From: Alphaproteobacteria bacterium UBA7691
GTDB lineage: Bacteria > Pseudomonadota > Alphaproteobacteria > Ferrovibrionales > Ferrovibrionaceae
Assembly: GCA_002482765.1 (NCBI GenBank)
Contig: DLGP01000154.1
Coordinates: 1-5,806, forward strand
Direction: 5' to 3'
DNA length: 5,806 nucleotides
The first letter of the stretch is position 1; every line of letters starts with the position of its first letter. The notes under the pieces were generated by a model. The model searched no databases. It had not been told where the DNA came from and saw only the letters and a program-made list of their open reading frames with translations. Below are positions 1 through 5,492 of this stretch, piece after piece. Made by a program: the position numbers and the translations under genes.

Positions 1-464
1 TCCTTGCCGGTGCCGCTTTCGCCGGTGATCAGCACACTGGCGGAAGACGGCGCAATCTGCTCGGCCAGCTTCACCACGCCACCCATCGCCGGGTCGCGGA
101 ACAGCATCTGATAGCTTTCTTCGGCCACCGCTTCCAGCACGGCGGCAATCAGATCGGCATCCGGCGGCAGCGGCAGATATTCCTTGGCGCCGGCACGGAT
201 CGCTGCCACGGCGGCACGCGCATCATTGCCGATGCCGCAGGCCACCACGGGCAGATTGATACGCTCGTTTTTCAGCGCATCCACCAGCCGCTTCACATCC
301 AGCGCCACATCCACCATGGCAAGCTCGGCGCCACGGCCGCCGCGTAGCAGCGCGAGCGCCGCATCGATATCCTCGACCTGCGACACCTTGGCACCACGCT
401 GCAACGCGATGCGCGTGGCGGCGCCGATCTGTCCGTTCAATGTGCCGATGATGATCAACCGCAT
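1..464 (-). CDS. flbD: FlbD-type sigma-54-dependent flagellar transcription activator, 5' part only (gene runs off the window)
   Basis: This is the N-terminal 154 residues of an NtrC-family activator of late (sigma-54) flagellar genes; in Caulobacter FlbD also represses the fliF promoter. The start is the ATG at 464-462, preceded by GAGGA eight bases upstream. The protein begins MRLIIIGTLNGQIG, typical of FlbD. Residues 1 to about 115 are a receiver-like domain. D52 sits at the usual phospho-acceptor position, but the acidic pair expected near residues 7-9 is absent. The T/S position is in VVACG, and the usual Lys-Pro is replaced in EYLPLPP (95-101). The AAA+ domain begins with RDPAM (123-127) and reaches the Walker A motif GESGTGK (148-154) exactly at the window edge. 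The rest of the AAA+ domain and the DNA-binding domain lie outside. It starts 28 bases after fliN and is probably the last or a late gene of the fliF operon. Identification is from family memory of the N-terminal signature and gene order. Confidence 0.93.
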   Translation of the reverse strand, partial: MRLIIIGTLNGQIGAATRIALQRGAKVSQVEDIDAALALLRGGRGAELAMVDVALDVKRLVDALKNERINLPVVACGIGNDARAAVAAIRAGAKEYLPLPPDADLIAAVLEAVAEESYQMLFRDPAMGGVVKLAEQIAPSSASVLITGESGTGK

Positions 465-492
465 CTATCTGGTCCTCGTCTCGCCCACAGCC

Positions 493-828
493 TCAACCGC
501 CGCGACCGCCCTTGATGATTTCCGTCATGGTCACGCCCAGCCGGTCCTCCACAACCACAACCTCGCCGCGCGCCACCAGGCGATTATTCACATAGATATC
601 GATGGCCTCGCCCACCTTGCGATCCAGTTCGATCACCGCACCGCGGCCAAGCTTGAGCAACTGGCTGACCTGCATGTTGGCCTTGCCCAGCACAGCCGAG
701 ACATGCACCGGGATGTCAAACACCGCCTGCAAATCGGCAGCAGTGCGGGCCGCATTGGGATCATCTTCCTCGGGCAGCCCGCTGCCGCTGATGTCCTTCA
801 GTTCAAGATCGTCGCCGGTATCAGCCAT
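493..828 (-). CDS. fliN: Flagellar motor switch protein FliN
   Basis: FliN forms the lower part of the cytoplasmic C ring with FliM and FliG, and helps dock the FliH-FliI export complex. The protein has 111 residues, a normal FliN length. An acidic, variable N-terminus (1 to about 30) precedes a SpoA/surface-presentation domain (about 33-107). Recognisable segments are FDIPVHVSAVLG, VSQLLKLGRGAVIELD, IYVNNRLVARGEVVVV and LGVTMTEII. The tail ends in KGGRGG. The start ATG (828-826) has AAGGAT eight bases upstream, inside the end of fliH; only six bases separate the fliH stop from this ATG, so translation may be coupled. FliM, its usual partner, is not in the window, as in the Caulobacter fliF operon. 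Confidence 0.97.
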   Translation of the reverse strand: MADTGDDLELKDISGSGLPEEDDPNAARTAADLQAVFDIPVHVSAVLGKANMQVSQLLKLGRGAVIELDRKVGEAIDIYVNNRLVARGEVVVVEDRLGVTMTEIIKGGRGG

Positions 829-834
829 GATCGA

Positions 835-1491
835 TCATCCTTCCGTGGCGATTGCTTCAGACCGCAGCGCGGCGAGATAACGCTGCACCGCCTGGTCCAC
901 ATCCTGTTCGATCTGTGCCTGGTTGCGTTCGGCCGAGCCATCGGCCCAGTCAACCCGGCAATCGGTGGCGGCCAGGCTGTTATCCGGCACCAGCATCACC
1001 TTGCCGCCAAAGCCGGATTGCGCCACCAGCGTGTCGATCCGTTCATCCAGCAGCCGGATCACCGGATCAGCCGCGCGCAGCACCAGGCGCGGTTCGTCAC
1101 GCATATCATCCATGCAGCGCAGCACCAGCGCCTCGATCTCGCGCAATGGTTCACGCGCCATCAGTTGTGATGCCAGCTTGCGCGCGATGGCGGCAGCCAG
1201 GGTGACGGCCTCAGACCGCGCCCGCGCCTCGCTCTGGTTCAGATTCTCGGCCAGTTGCGCCATGCGGGCCTCGATGGCGCCCAGGCCATGCTCGATGGCG
1301 GCCTGCTGCTCGGCTTCGGCGGCCGCACGGCCAGCCTGCTCGCCGGCGGCAAAAGCCTGCGCCTTGGCCGCCTCCATCTCATCGAGATTGAATTTCGGCG
1401 GCGGTGCCTTGGAACGGAACATCGGCGAATCCGTGCGCGGCTTGGAGCCATCGAACGGTTGGTCGAACAGGAATTTGGCCTTACCCGCCAT
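835..1491 (-). CDS. fliH: Flagellar export ATPase regulator FliH (FlbE in Caulobacter)
   Basis: FliH is the peripheral stalk-like protein that binds and restrains the export ATPase FliI and links it to FliN at the C ring. The protein has 218 residues. The N-terminus (1 to about 35) is variable and Pro/Lys-rich. A helical Ala/Glu/Gln-rich segment (about 37-95) contains the FliH-type glycine repeat A46-xxx-G50-xxx-G54-xxx-A58, consistent with tight helix packing. The C-terminal domain (about 95-210) includes LAAAIARKLASQ, a segment ending MLVPDNSL, and CRVDWADGSAERN (178-190), which resemble the FliH/YscL/vacuolar-ATPase E-subunit fold. The start ATG (1491-1489) has only a distant GGGGGA about 12 bases upstream, so initiation may be weak or coupled to fliG, which ends 29 bases earlier. 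FliH is divergent in sequence; position between fliG and fliN strongly supports the call. Confidence 0.92.
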   Translation of the reverse strand: MAGKAKFLFDQPFDGSKPRTDSPMFRSKAPPPKFNLDEMEAAKAQAFAAGEQAGRAAAEAEQQAAIEHGLGAIEARMAQLAENLNQSEARARSEAVTLAAAIARKLASQLMAREPLREIEALVLRCMDDMRDEPRLVLRAADPVIRLLDERIDTLVAQSGFGGKVMLVPDNSLAATDCRVDWADGSAERNQAQIEQDVDQAVQRYLAALRSEAIATEG

Positions 1492-1520
1492 GAAAAACGA
1501 TCATCCCCCGTGTTATCGGA

Positions 1521-2534
1521 TCAATAGATAAGCTCGTCGTCGCCCTTGTTGTCGGCCAGCATGATATCACCCTTGGCCGCCAGTTCCTTGGCCATGTTGA
1601 CCATCGCCATCTGCGCCTCGTCGACATCCTTGAGCCGCACCGGCCCCATACTTTCCATTTCTTCACGCAGCAGCTTGGATGCGCGTTCGGACATGTTGGA
1701 GAAAAACAGGTCGCGCAGGGTTTCGGAGGCGCCCTTGAGCGCCAGCCCGAGCTTGTCCTTGTCGACCGACTTCATCAACGTCTGCACACCGCTCGGATCA
1801 AGCTTGATAAGGTCCTCGAAGGTGAACATCAGCGCCTTGATACGCTCGGCGGCATCGCGGCTGCGCTCTTCCAGCGCGGCAAGGAAGCGCGCCTCGGTGT
1901 TGCGATCCAGGCTGTTGAAGATTTCCGCCATCATCTCGTGGCTGTCGCGGCGATTGGTGCGCGCCAGGTTCGACATGAATTCGGTGCGCAGCGTCTGCTC
2001 CACCTTGTCGAGCACTTCCTTCTGCACCGATTCCATCCGCAGCATGCGCATCACCACTTCCATCGAGAATTCCTCGGGCAGGGCGGCCAGCACGCGCGCG
2101 GCATGTTCGGGGCGGATTTTAGACAACACCACAGCCACGGTCTGCGGATATTCGTTCTTGAGGTAGTTGGCCAGCACCGACTCATTCACATTGGCCAGCT
2201 TGTCCCACATGGTACGACCCGCCGGGCCGCGGATTTCCTCCATGATCTGGGTGACACGATCCGCCGGCAGGGCCTTCATCAGCAGCCGTTCGGTGCTGTC
2301 GAAAGTGCCGGAGAGCGAACCGGTGGAAGAGAAATTGTTGACGAATTCGAGGAACAGCTTTTCCACCGTCTCGGAATTCACCGAGCCGAGATTAGCCATG
2401 TTCTGCGAGATTTCCTTGATCTCTTCGTCATCCAGCAACGGCCAGATCTTGGACGAATGCTCCTCGCCGAGCGCCAGCATCAGAATGGCGGCCTTGTCTG
2501 GCCCCTTGAGCTGGCGGAAATCCTTATCTGCCAT
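1521..2534 (-). CDS. fliG: Flagellar motor switch protein FliG
   Basis: FliG is the rotor protein that joins the MS ring (FliF) to FliM/FliN and interacts with the stator to give torque. The protein has 337 residues, full family length. Domains in order are FliG_N (about 8-110, FliF binding), FliG_M (about 118-195) and FliG_C (about 225-330). The middle-domain EHPQ motif appears as EYPQ (128-131). The torque-helix charges are retained: K267, R284, E291, E292 and R300 line up with E. coli K264, R281, D288, D289 and R297, the two aspartates being glutamates here. The hinge helix and the NMSERASKLLREE segment are clear. The start ATG (2534-2532) has AGGAG eight bases upstream. It follows fliF by 19 bases and precedes fliH by 29, so it is inside the operon with no room for a separate promoter. 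Confidence 0.98.
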   Translation of the reverse strand: MADKDFRQLKGPDKAAILMLALGEEHSSKIWPLLDDEEIKEISQNMANLGSVNSETVEKLFLEFVNNFSSTGSLSGTFDSTERLLMKALPADRVTQIMEEIRGPAGRTMWDKLANVNESVLANYLKNEYPQTVAVVLSKIRPEHAARVLAALPEEFSMEVVMRMLRMESVQKEVLDKVEQTLRTEFMSNLARTNRRDSHEMMAEIFNSLDRNTEARFLAALEERSRDAAERIKALMFTFEDLIKLDPSGVQTLMKSVDKDKLGLALKGASETLRDLFFSNMSERASKLLREEMESMGPVRLKDVDEAQMAMVNMAKELAAKGDIMLADNKGDDELIY

Positions 2535-2553
2535 GGTCCTCGCTCCTGCCGGC

Positions 2554-4224
2554 TTAGCTGGTCTGGTAGAGCCAGTTGCGGATGATCGAAATTGCTTCTT
2601 CCGGATGCTTGTCGACGATCTCGCCGATCTTCTTCAAGCTGGATGCCTTCACCTGGCCCTCGATGCGCGCAATGTCGATCATCGATTCGATGCCGGGTGT
2701 TGCCATCGGCGCCATGCCATCGGGCGCGGCGGGCAATTCGGCAATCGGCGCCGAACCCACCACCACCGGCACACCCATGCCGCTCGGGGTCAGCATGCCC
2801 GGCGGCACGTCATCCGGATTCTGCGATGCCTCGATGATGCGTTTGACAATCGGGCGCACCACCAGCAGCAGGGCCAGCAGGGCGGCCAGCAGGTAGCCGG
2901 CCAGTTCGCCGATGCGGAACAGGTCACGCTTGTTCAGGCCAAGGAAAATCGGCACGCTGTCGGGATCAACTTCCTCGGGGATGTCGCCCGGCTCGGCAAA
3001 GCGCATCGACACCACTTCCACATTATCGCCGCGCTGCTGGTCGAAGCCGATGGCGTTGCGCACCAGGGCATTGAGCTGCTGCAATTCCTCCGGGCTGCGC
3101 GGCTGGTAGCCGCGCTGGCCTTCGGCATTCACCGTGGTGATCTGGTTCACCAGCACGGCGGCGGAAACCCGCTTGACGATGCCGCCCTCCCGCACCTGGG
3201 TGCGGATGGTTTTGGAGATTTCGTAATTGATCACTTCTTCCGAACGCTGGCCGCGCTGGGTCGCCTGGTTGGCGCCCTGGCCCTGGGCTTCCGGCAGGTT
3301 GTTCTGCACGGTGACGGCCTGCTGGCCTTCCTGGCTCTGATTCTGCTCGTTGATGGTCTGGGTTGAGCGGATCACCTGCTGATCCGGATCAAACAATTCC
3401 TGATTGGTGGTGACCCGATCAAAATCCATGTCGACGGCCACTTCGGCACGCACATTGCCAACACCCACCGAGCGCTCCAGCAAAGCCTCGATCGACTTGC
3501 GCAGCTTGTCCTCGGCCTGGCGCCGCATCTCGGTCATCTTGCTGGCAGTGGCGGCGAGCGGATCGGCCTTCTCGTCGCTGGTGCCGGCCAGCAGGTTGCC
3601 GCGATCATCCACCACGGCGATGCGGCTCGGCTTCAGGTCAGGCACGGCAGCGGCAACGATATTCTGGATGGCGCGCACCTGCGGCTGGTCGATGCGGCCG
3701 CCGCGCGTCTTGATCACGATGGAAGCGGATGGCTCGCGCTGTTCGCGGCTGAACACTTCACGCCGCGGCAACACCAGATGCACCCGCGCCGACTGCACCT
3801 GGTCAATGGCGCGGATGGTGCGCGCCAATTCGCCTTCCAGCGCCCGCAGATGGTTCAGATTCTGCATGAAATTGGTTGCCGACAGGGCATTGGCCTTGTC
3901 AAACAATTCATAACCCATCGAACCGCCGCCCGATGGCACGCCGCTTTCGGCCAGTTGCATGCGCAAACGCAGCACACGATCCTCAGGCACCAGCACCTGG
4001 GCGCCGTTGGCGGCGATCTGGTACGGCACCTTCTGCTGCTCCAGCCGGGTCACGATGGCGGCCGAGTCGGTGAGGTCGAGGTTGCCGTAGAGCAACGCCA
4101 TTTTCGGCTGTGTCACCTTCATGCCTATGAAGATGAAAAAACCGATCAGGGCAGCCGCCGTCATGCCTAGCATGGCCAGGCGGGCAGGCCCCAGATTACG
4201 CAACATTTGCATCAGACCATTCAC
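2554..4224 (-). CDS. fliF: Flagellar MS-ring protein FliF (probable GTG start)
   Basis: FliF oligomerises in the inner membrane to form the MS ring, the base of the flagellum and housing of the export gate. From the GTG at 4224-4222 it is 556 residues, a normal length. Domains in order: short cytoplasmic N-terminus, membrane segment about 17-37 (LAMLGMTAAALIGFFIFIG), periplasmic ring-building domains (about 40-215, including NLNHLRALEGELARTI and ARVHLVLPRREVF), the MS-ring C domain with a Gln/Asn-rich insert (about 285-325, the beta-collar region), a second membrane segment about 440-458, and a cytoplasmic tail (about 515-556) ending IRNWLYQTS that binds FliG. The frame opens upstream to a GTG at 4251, but that codon has no ribosome site. 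The GTG at 4224 has GGGGTGAT just upstream and gives an MNGLMQMLRNLGPARL start of the usual family form. ATG codons at 4212 and 4206 are weaker alternatives. Confidence 0.97.
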   Translation of the reverse strand: MNGLMQMLRNLGPARLAMLGMTAAALIGFFIFIGMKVTQPKMALLYGNLDLTDSAAIVTRLEQQKVPYQIAANGAQVLVPEDRVLRLRMQLAESGVPSGGGSMGYELFDKANALSATNFMQNLNHLRALEGELARTIRAIDQVQSARVHLVLPRREVFSREQREPSASIVIKTRGGRIDQPQVRAIQNIVAAAVPDLKPSRIAVVDDRGNLLAGTSDEKADPLAATASKMTEMRRQAEDKLRKSIEALLERSVGVGNVRAEVAVDMDFDRVTTNQELFDPDQQVIRSTQTINEQNQSQEGQQAVTVQNNLPEAQGQGANQATQRGQRSEEVINYEISKTIRTQVREGGIVKRVSAAVLVNQITTVNAEGQRGYQPRSPEELQQLNALVRNAIGFDQQRGDNVEVVSMRFAEPGDIPEEVDPDSVPIFLGLNKRDLFRIGELAGYLLAALLALLLVVRPIVKRIIEASQNPDDVPPGMLTPSGMGVPVVVGSAPIAELPAAPDGMAPMATPGIESMIDIARIEGQVKASSLKKIGEIVDKHPEEAISIIRNWLYQTS

Positions 4225-4236
4225 GGCATCACCCCA
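4218..4236 (-). promoter_or_regulatory. Ribosome binding site deciding the fliF GTG start
   Basis: On the minus strand GGGGTGAT lies just upstream of the GTG at 4224-4222, with the GGGG about seven bases from the start codon. It matches seven of eight bases of GAGGTGAT, the extended complement of the 16S rRNA tail. No comparable site precedes the in-frame GTG at 4251. This is why the shorter 556-residue FliF is preferred. Confidence 0.6.
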
Positions 4237-4285
4237 TGCGCTTCCACGCACCCGGACATTATGGTGTCAGGGTAGGCAGCTGGGA

Positions 4286-4300
4286 TGAAGAAGAGGTTAA
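4286..4300 (-). promoter_or_regulatory. Candidate CtrA box proximal to fliF
   Basis: The minus strand reads TTAA-CCTCTTC-TTCA, one mismatch from the CtrA consensus TTAA-N7-TTAA. It lies about 22 bases upstream of the CATAAT -10-like element, near the expected -35 position. The TTAA half is part of a GTTAAC palindrome. Short degenerate motifs like this occur by chance, so position upstream of a typical CtrA target gene is the main support. Confidence 0.4.
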
Positions 4301-4306
4301 CACCCC

Positions 4307-4319
4307 GGCAAATTTTGCC
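4307..4319. promoter_or_regulatory. 13-base palindrome GGCAAATTTTGCC, possible FlbD (ftr-like) operator
   Basis: Two perfect six-base arms, GGCAAA and TTTGCC, flank a single central base. It lies between the two GTTAAC sites upstream of fliF. From memory, Caulobacter FlbD sites (ftr elements) are GC-ended dyads with GGCAA-like halves, and one of them represses fliF. flbD is the last gene visible in this operon, so an autoregulatory site is plausible. It could also be an operator for another dimeric regulator. There is no T-tract, so it is not an intrinsic terminator. Confidence 0.4.
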
Positions 4320-4333
4320 TAGCGGTTTGTTAA
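4319..4333 (-). promoter_or_regulatory. Candidate CtrA half-site distal to fliF
   Basis: The minus strand reads TTAA-CAAACCG-CTAG, with one perfect half-site and a second half two bases off consensus. Its first eight bases, TTAACAAA, are identical to those of the box next to sciP at 4731. The second half abuts the GGCAAA palindrome. On its own it is weak; together with the proximal box it may form a two-site arrangement. Confidence 0.3.
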
Positions 4334-4364
4334 CCTTTATGGCCGGAAACGGCGGGCTGGCCGG

Positions 4365-4715
4365 CTAAGCGCGGGCGCCGGATTTGGCCGGCAGCGGCTT
4401 CAGGCTGCCGGGGCGGTATTCCTGCAACCGGGTGGTGCGCAGGCCGGGCAGGCCATGCTGCTCGATGGCGCGCTGCCAGGAGAGGAATTCCTCCACTGTC
4501 AGGCTATAGCGCTCGCAGGCTTCATCCAGGGTCAGCAAACCGCCACGCACCGCCGCCACCACCTCGGCCTTGCGCCGGATCACCCAGCGCTTGGTGCCGG
4601 GCGCAGGCAGGCTGTCGCGGGTCAGCAACTGGCCCTCGGGTCCGATAATACTGGCGATAGGGCTCTCGCGGCTGAACATTCGCGTTTCTGGCTTCACAAT
4701 CTGGCTGCGATACAT
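4365..4715 (-). CDS. sciP: SciP-like CtrA inhibitor, DUF1153 helix-turn-helix protein
   Basis: In Caulobacter SciP binds CtrA, and DNA near CtrA promoters, and blocks CtrA-dependent transcription in early cells, including flagellar genes. The family core is plain: IIGPEGQLLT, TKRWVIRRKAEVVAAVRGG, LLTLDEACERYSLTVEEF, then LSWQRAIEQHGLPGLRTTR (roughly residues 23-96), a compact helical DNA-binding fold. The N-terminal extension and the PGSLKPLPAKSGARA tail are variable. The ATG at 4715 is chosen (116 residues) because GAGG lies six bases upstream of the codon. An in-frame ATG at 4730 (121 residues) lacks a ribosome site and abuts a CtrA-like box. An ATG at 4679 (104 residues) would fit if transcription starts near 4700. 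It sits alone between flgD and fliF, with gaps both sides holding TTAA motifs. The family call is firm; target genes here are inferred. Confidence 0.9.
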   Translation of the reverse strand: MYRSQIVKPETRMFSRESPIASIIGPEGQLLTRDSLPAPGTKRWVIRRKAEVVAAVRGGLLTLDEACERYSLTVEEFLSWQRAIEQHGLPGLRTTRLQEYRPGSLKPLPAKSGARA

Positions 4716-4730
4716 GCTAGACCTCGCCAT

Positions 4731-4745
4731 TTAACAAAGGACTAA
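4731..4745 (+). promoter_or_regulatory. Candidate CtrA box in the flgD-sciP gap
   Basis: The plus strand reads TTAA-CAAAGGA-CTAA, one mismatch from TTAA-N7-TTAA. A third half-site, TTAA at 4755-4758, is close by. The box lies just upstream of sciP, and its first eight bases are repeated in the fliF-distal site at 4333-4326 on the minus strand. If it acts as the -35 element of a sciP promoter, transcription would start near 4700. In Caulobacter sciP is itself under CtrA control, which makes the placement sensible; binding is not shown. Confidence 0.42.
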
Positions 4746-4775
4746 ACGCGCTGGTTAATGCGCAGTGAATCAGGG

Positions 4776-5471
4776 TTAGCTGCCGCTGGCGGTGCTGGTC
4801 GGCATACGGACGGCCACCACATCGGCAGCATCCATGCGCATGCCATTGACCACCAGGAATTGTGCGCCTTCCTCAAATTCGACGCTTTGCACCACACCGG
4901 AGGTATAGGTTTTGGGCGAGGTCATCGCCGCGCCATTGGAATCCTTGGCCACCACTTCCAGGGTGTAGTTGCCAGGCTTCGATATGGTGCCAACATCGGT
5001 GGTGCCGTCCCAGTTCACCGTGGTGCGGCCGGCCGTCTTGTCCAGATTCTGGCTCGCCACCAATTTGCCGGTGGAATCGTAGATATTGGCCTTCACCACG
5101 GCGGCACCGGCCGGAATATCGGTCAGCCAGTTGATTTCGCCATCCTTGGCCAGCGCCGCCTTGTTGCCTTCCACCACCACTTCCTTGCCGATATAGCCAA
5201 CATTGGTGTTGGTGGTCTGGGCTTCAAACAGGCCGATCAGCGTTTCGAGATTCTTGTTCTGATTGATCTGCTGCTCAACCTGCGAGAATTGCACCAGCTG
5301 ATTGGTGAATTCCTTGGTATCCATCGGCGAGGTCGGGTCCTGATTGCGCAACTGCGTGGTCAGCAGCTTCAGGAAGGTGTCAAAATTCTTTGCCAGCGAA
5401 ACGCCGGCGGTGCCGGCAGCCGTGGTGCTGGTACCGGTGGTATTGGTGGTCGTGCCAACTGAGGTAACCAT
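4776..5471 (-). CDS. flgD: Flagellar hook-capping scaffold protein FlgD
   Basis: FlgD caps the growing hook and directs assembly of FlgE subunits; it is exported and removed when the hook is finished. The protein has 231 residues, usual for FlgD. A Thr/Ser/Gly-rich N-terminus (1 to about 25) leads into the conserved FlgD segment (about 28-80): FDTFLKLLTTQLRNQDPTSP, MDTKEFTNQLVQFSQVEQQI and NKNLETLIG. A Tudor-like part with IGKEVVVEG (about 94-102) and an Ig-like FlgD domain (about 115-180, with VNWDGTTDVG and GNYTLEVVAKDSNG) follow. The C-terminal strand segment ends in DVVAVRMP. There is no signal peptide, as expected for flagellar export. The ATG at 5471-5469 has AAGGAG eight bases upstream. 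It starts 21 bases after fliK and is most likely co-transcribed with it. Confidence 0.97.
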   Translation of the reverse strand: MVTSVGTTTNTTGTSTTAAGTAGVSLAKNFDTFLKLLTTQLRNQDPTSPMDTKEFTNQLVQFSQVEQQINQNKNLETLIGLFEAQTTNTNVGYIGKEVVVEGNKAALAKDGEINWLTDIPAGAAVVKANIYDSTGKLVASQNLDKTAGRTTVNWDGTTDVGTISKPGNYTLEVVAKDSNGAAMTSPKTYTSGVVQSVEFEEGAQFLVVNGMRMDAADVVAVRMPTSTASGS

Positions 5472-5492
5472 GGCTTGGGCTCCTTCCCAGGC

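Larger units (their letters stand above)
4294..4336. repeat. Inverted repeat AGGTTAACA / TGTTAACCT surrounding the palindrome
   Basis: Nine-base perfect arms lie at 4294-4302 and 4328-4336, with centres about 34 bases apart, roughly three helical turns. The arms contain the GTTAAC hexamers used by the two CtrA-like boxes. The 13-base palindrome sits in the 25-base spacer, two bases off the centre of the outer repeat. The sequence is seen directly; a role in cooperative protein binding is inference. Confidence 0.6.
4225..4364 (-). promoter_or_regulatory. Probable fliF operon promoter region (intergenic between sciP and fliF)
   Basis: This is the only intergenic stretch over 100 bases in the window, and it precedes the five-gene fliF operon. 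It is visibly more AT-rich than the genes in its middle part and carries two GTTAAC sites, a 13-base palindrome and two CtrA-like boxes, listed separately. On the minus strand CATAAT (4263-4258) resembles a -10 element and would place transcription start near 4251, about 27 bases before the fliF GTG. A start nearer 4290, driven by the upstream box, is also possible. In Caulobacter the fliF promoter is CtrA-activated and FlbD-repressed; applying that here is inference. No sigma-54 GG-N10-GC site was found in it. Confidence 0.6.

Noticed and set aside
184..1170. Plus-strand open frame of 328 codons opposite flbD, fliN and fliH
   Set aside because: Its product is His/Arg/Ala-rich with no recognisable domain, and it lies wholly antisense to three well-identified genes. 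Long antisense frames are expected in GC-rich DNA.
2167..3366. Plus-strand open frame of 399 codons opposite fliG and fliF
   Set aside because: It is antisense to clear FliG and FliF coding sequence, and its composition (runs of His, Gln, Arg) is that of a shadow frame.
4252..4260. FliF start at the GTG of 4251, or at the ATG at 4259
   Set aside because: The ATG is out of frame with FliF, and the 4251 GTG has no ribosome site and adds nine residues not typical of the family.
4307..4320. Sigma-54 promoter at the GGCAAA/TTTGCC sequence
   Set aside because: The GG and GC dinucleotides are eight bases apart, not the ten needed for a -24/-12 element.
4341..4364. Possible terminator hairpin after sciP
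   Set aside because: GCCGG / CCGGC can pair over a 14-base loop, but the stem is only five pairs and no T-run follows, so an intrinsic terminator is not supported.
4767..4771. GAATC (GANTC, CcrM methylation site) upstream of sciP as a cell-cycle signal
   Set aside because: GANTC occurs many times inside coding sequence across the window, so a single intergenic copy is not evidence of regulation.
5400..5468. Repetitive GGT/GTG-rich stretch as a DNA repeat
   Set aside because: It encodes the Thr/Ser/Gly-rich N-terminus of FlgD; the repetition follows from low-complexity protein sequence, with no exact tandem unit.
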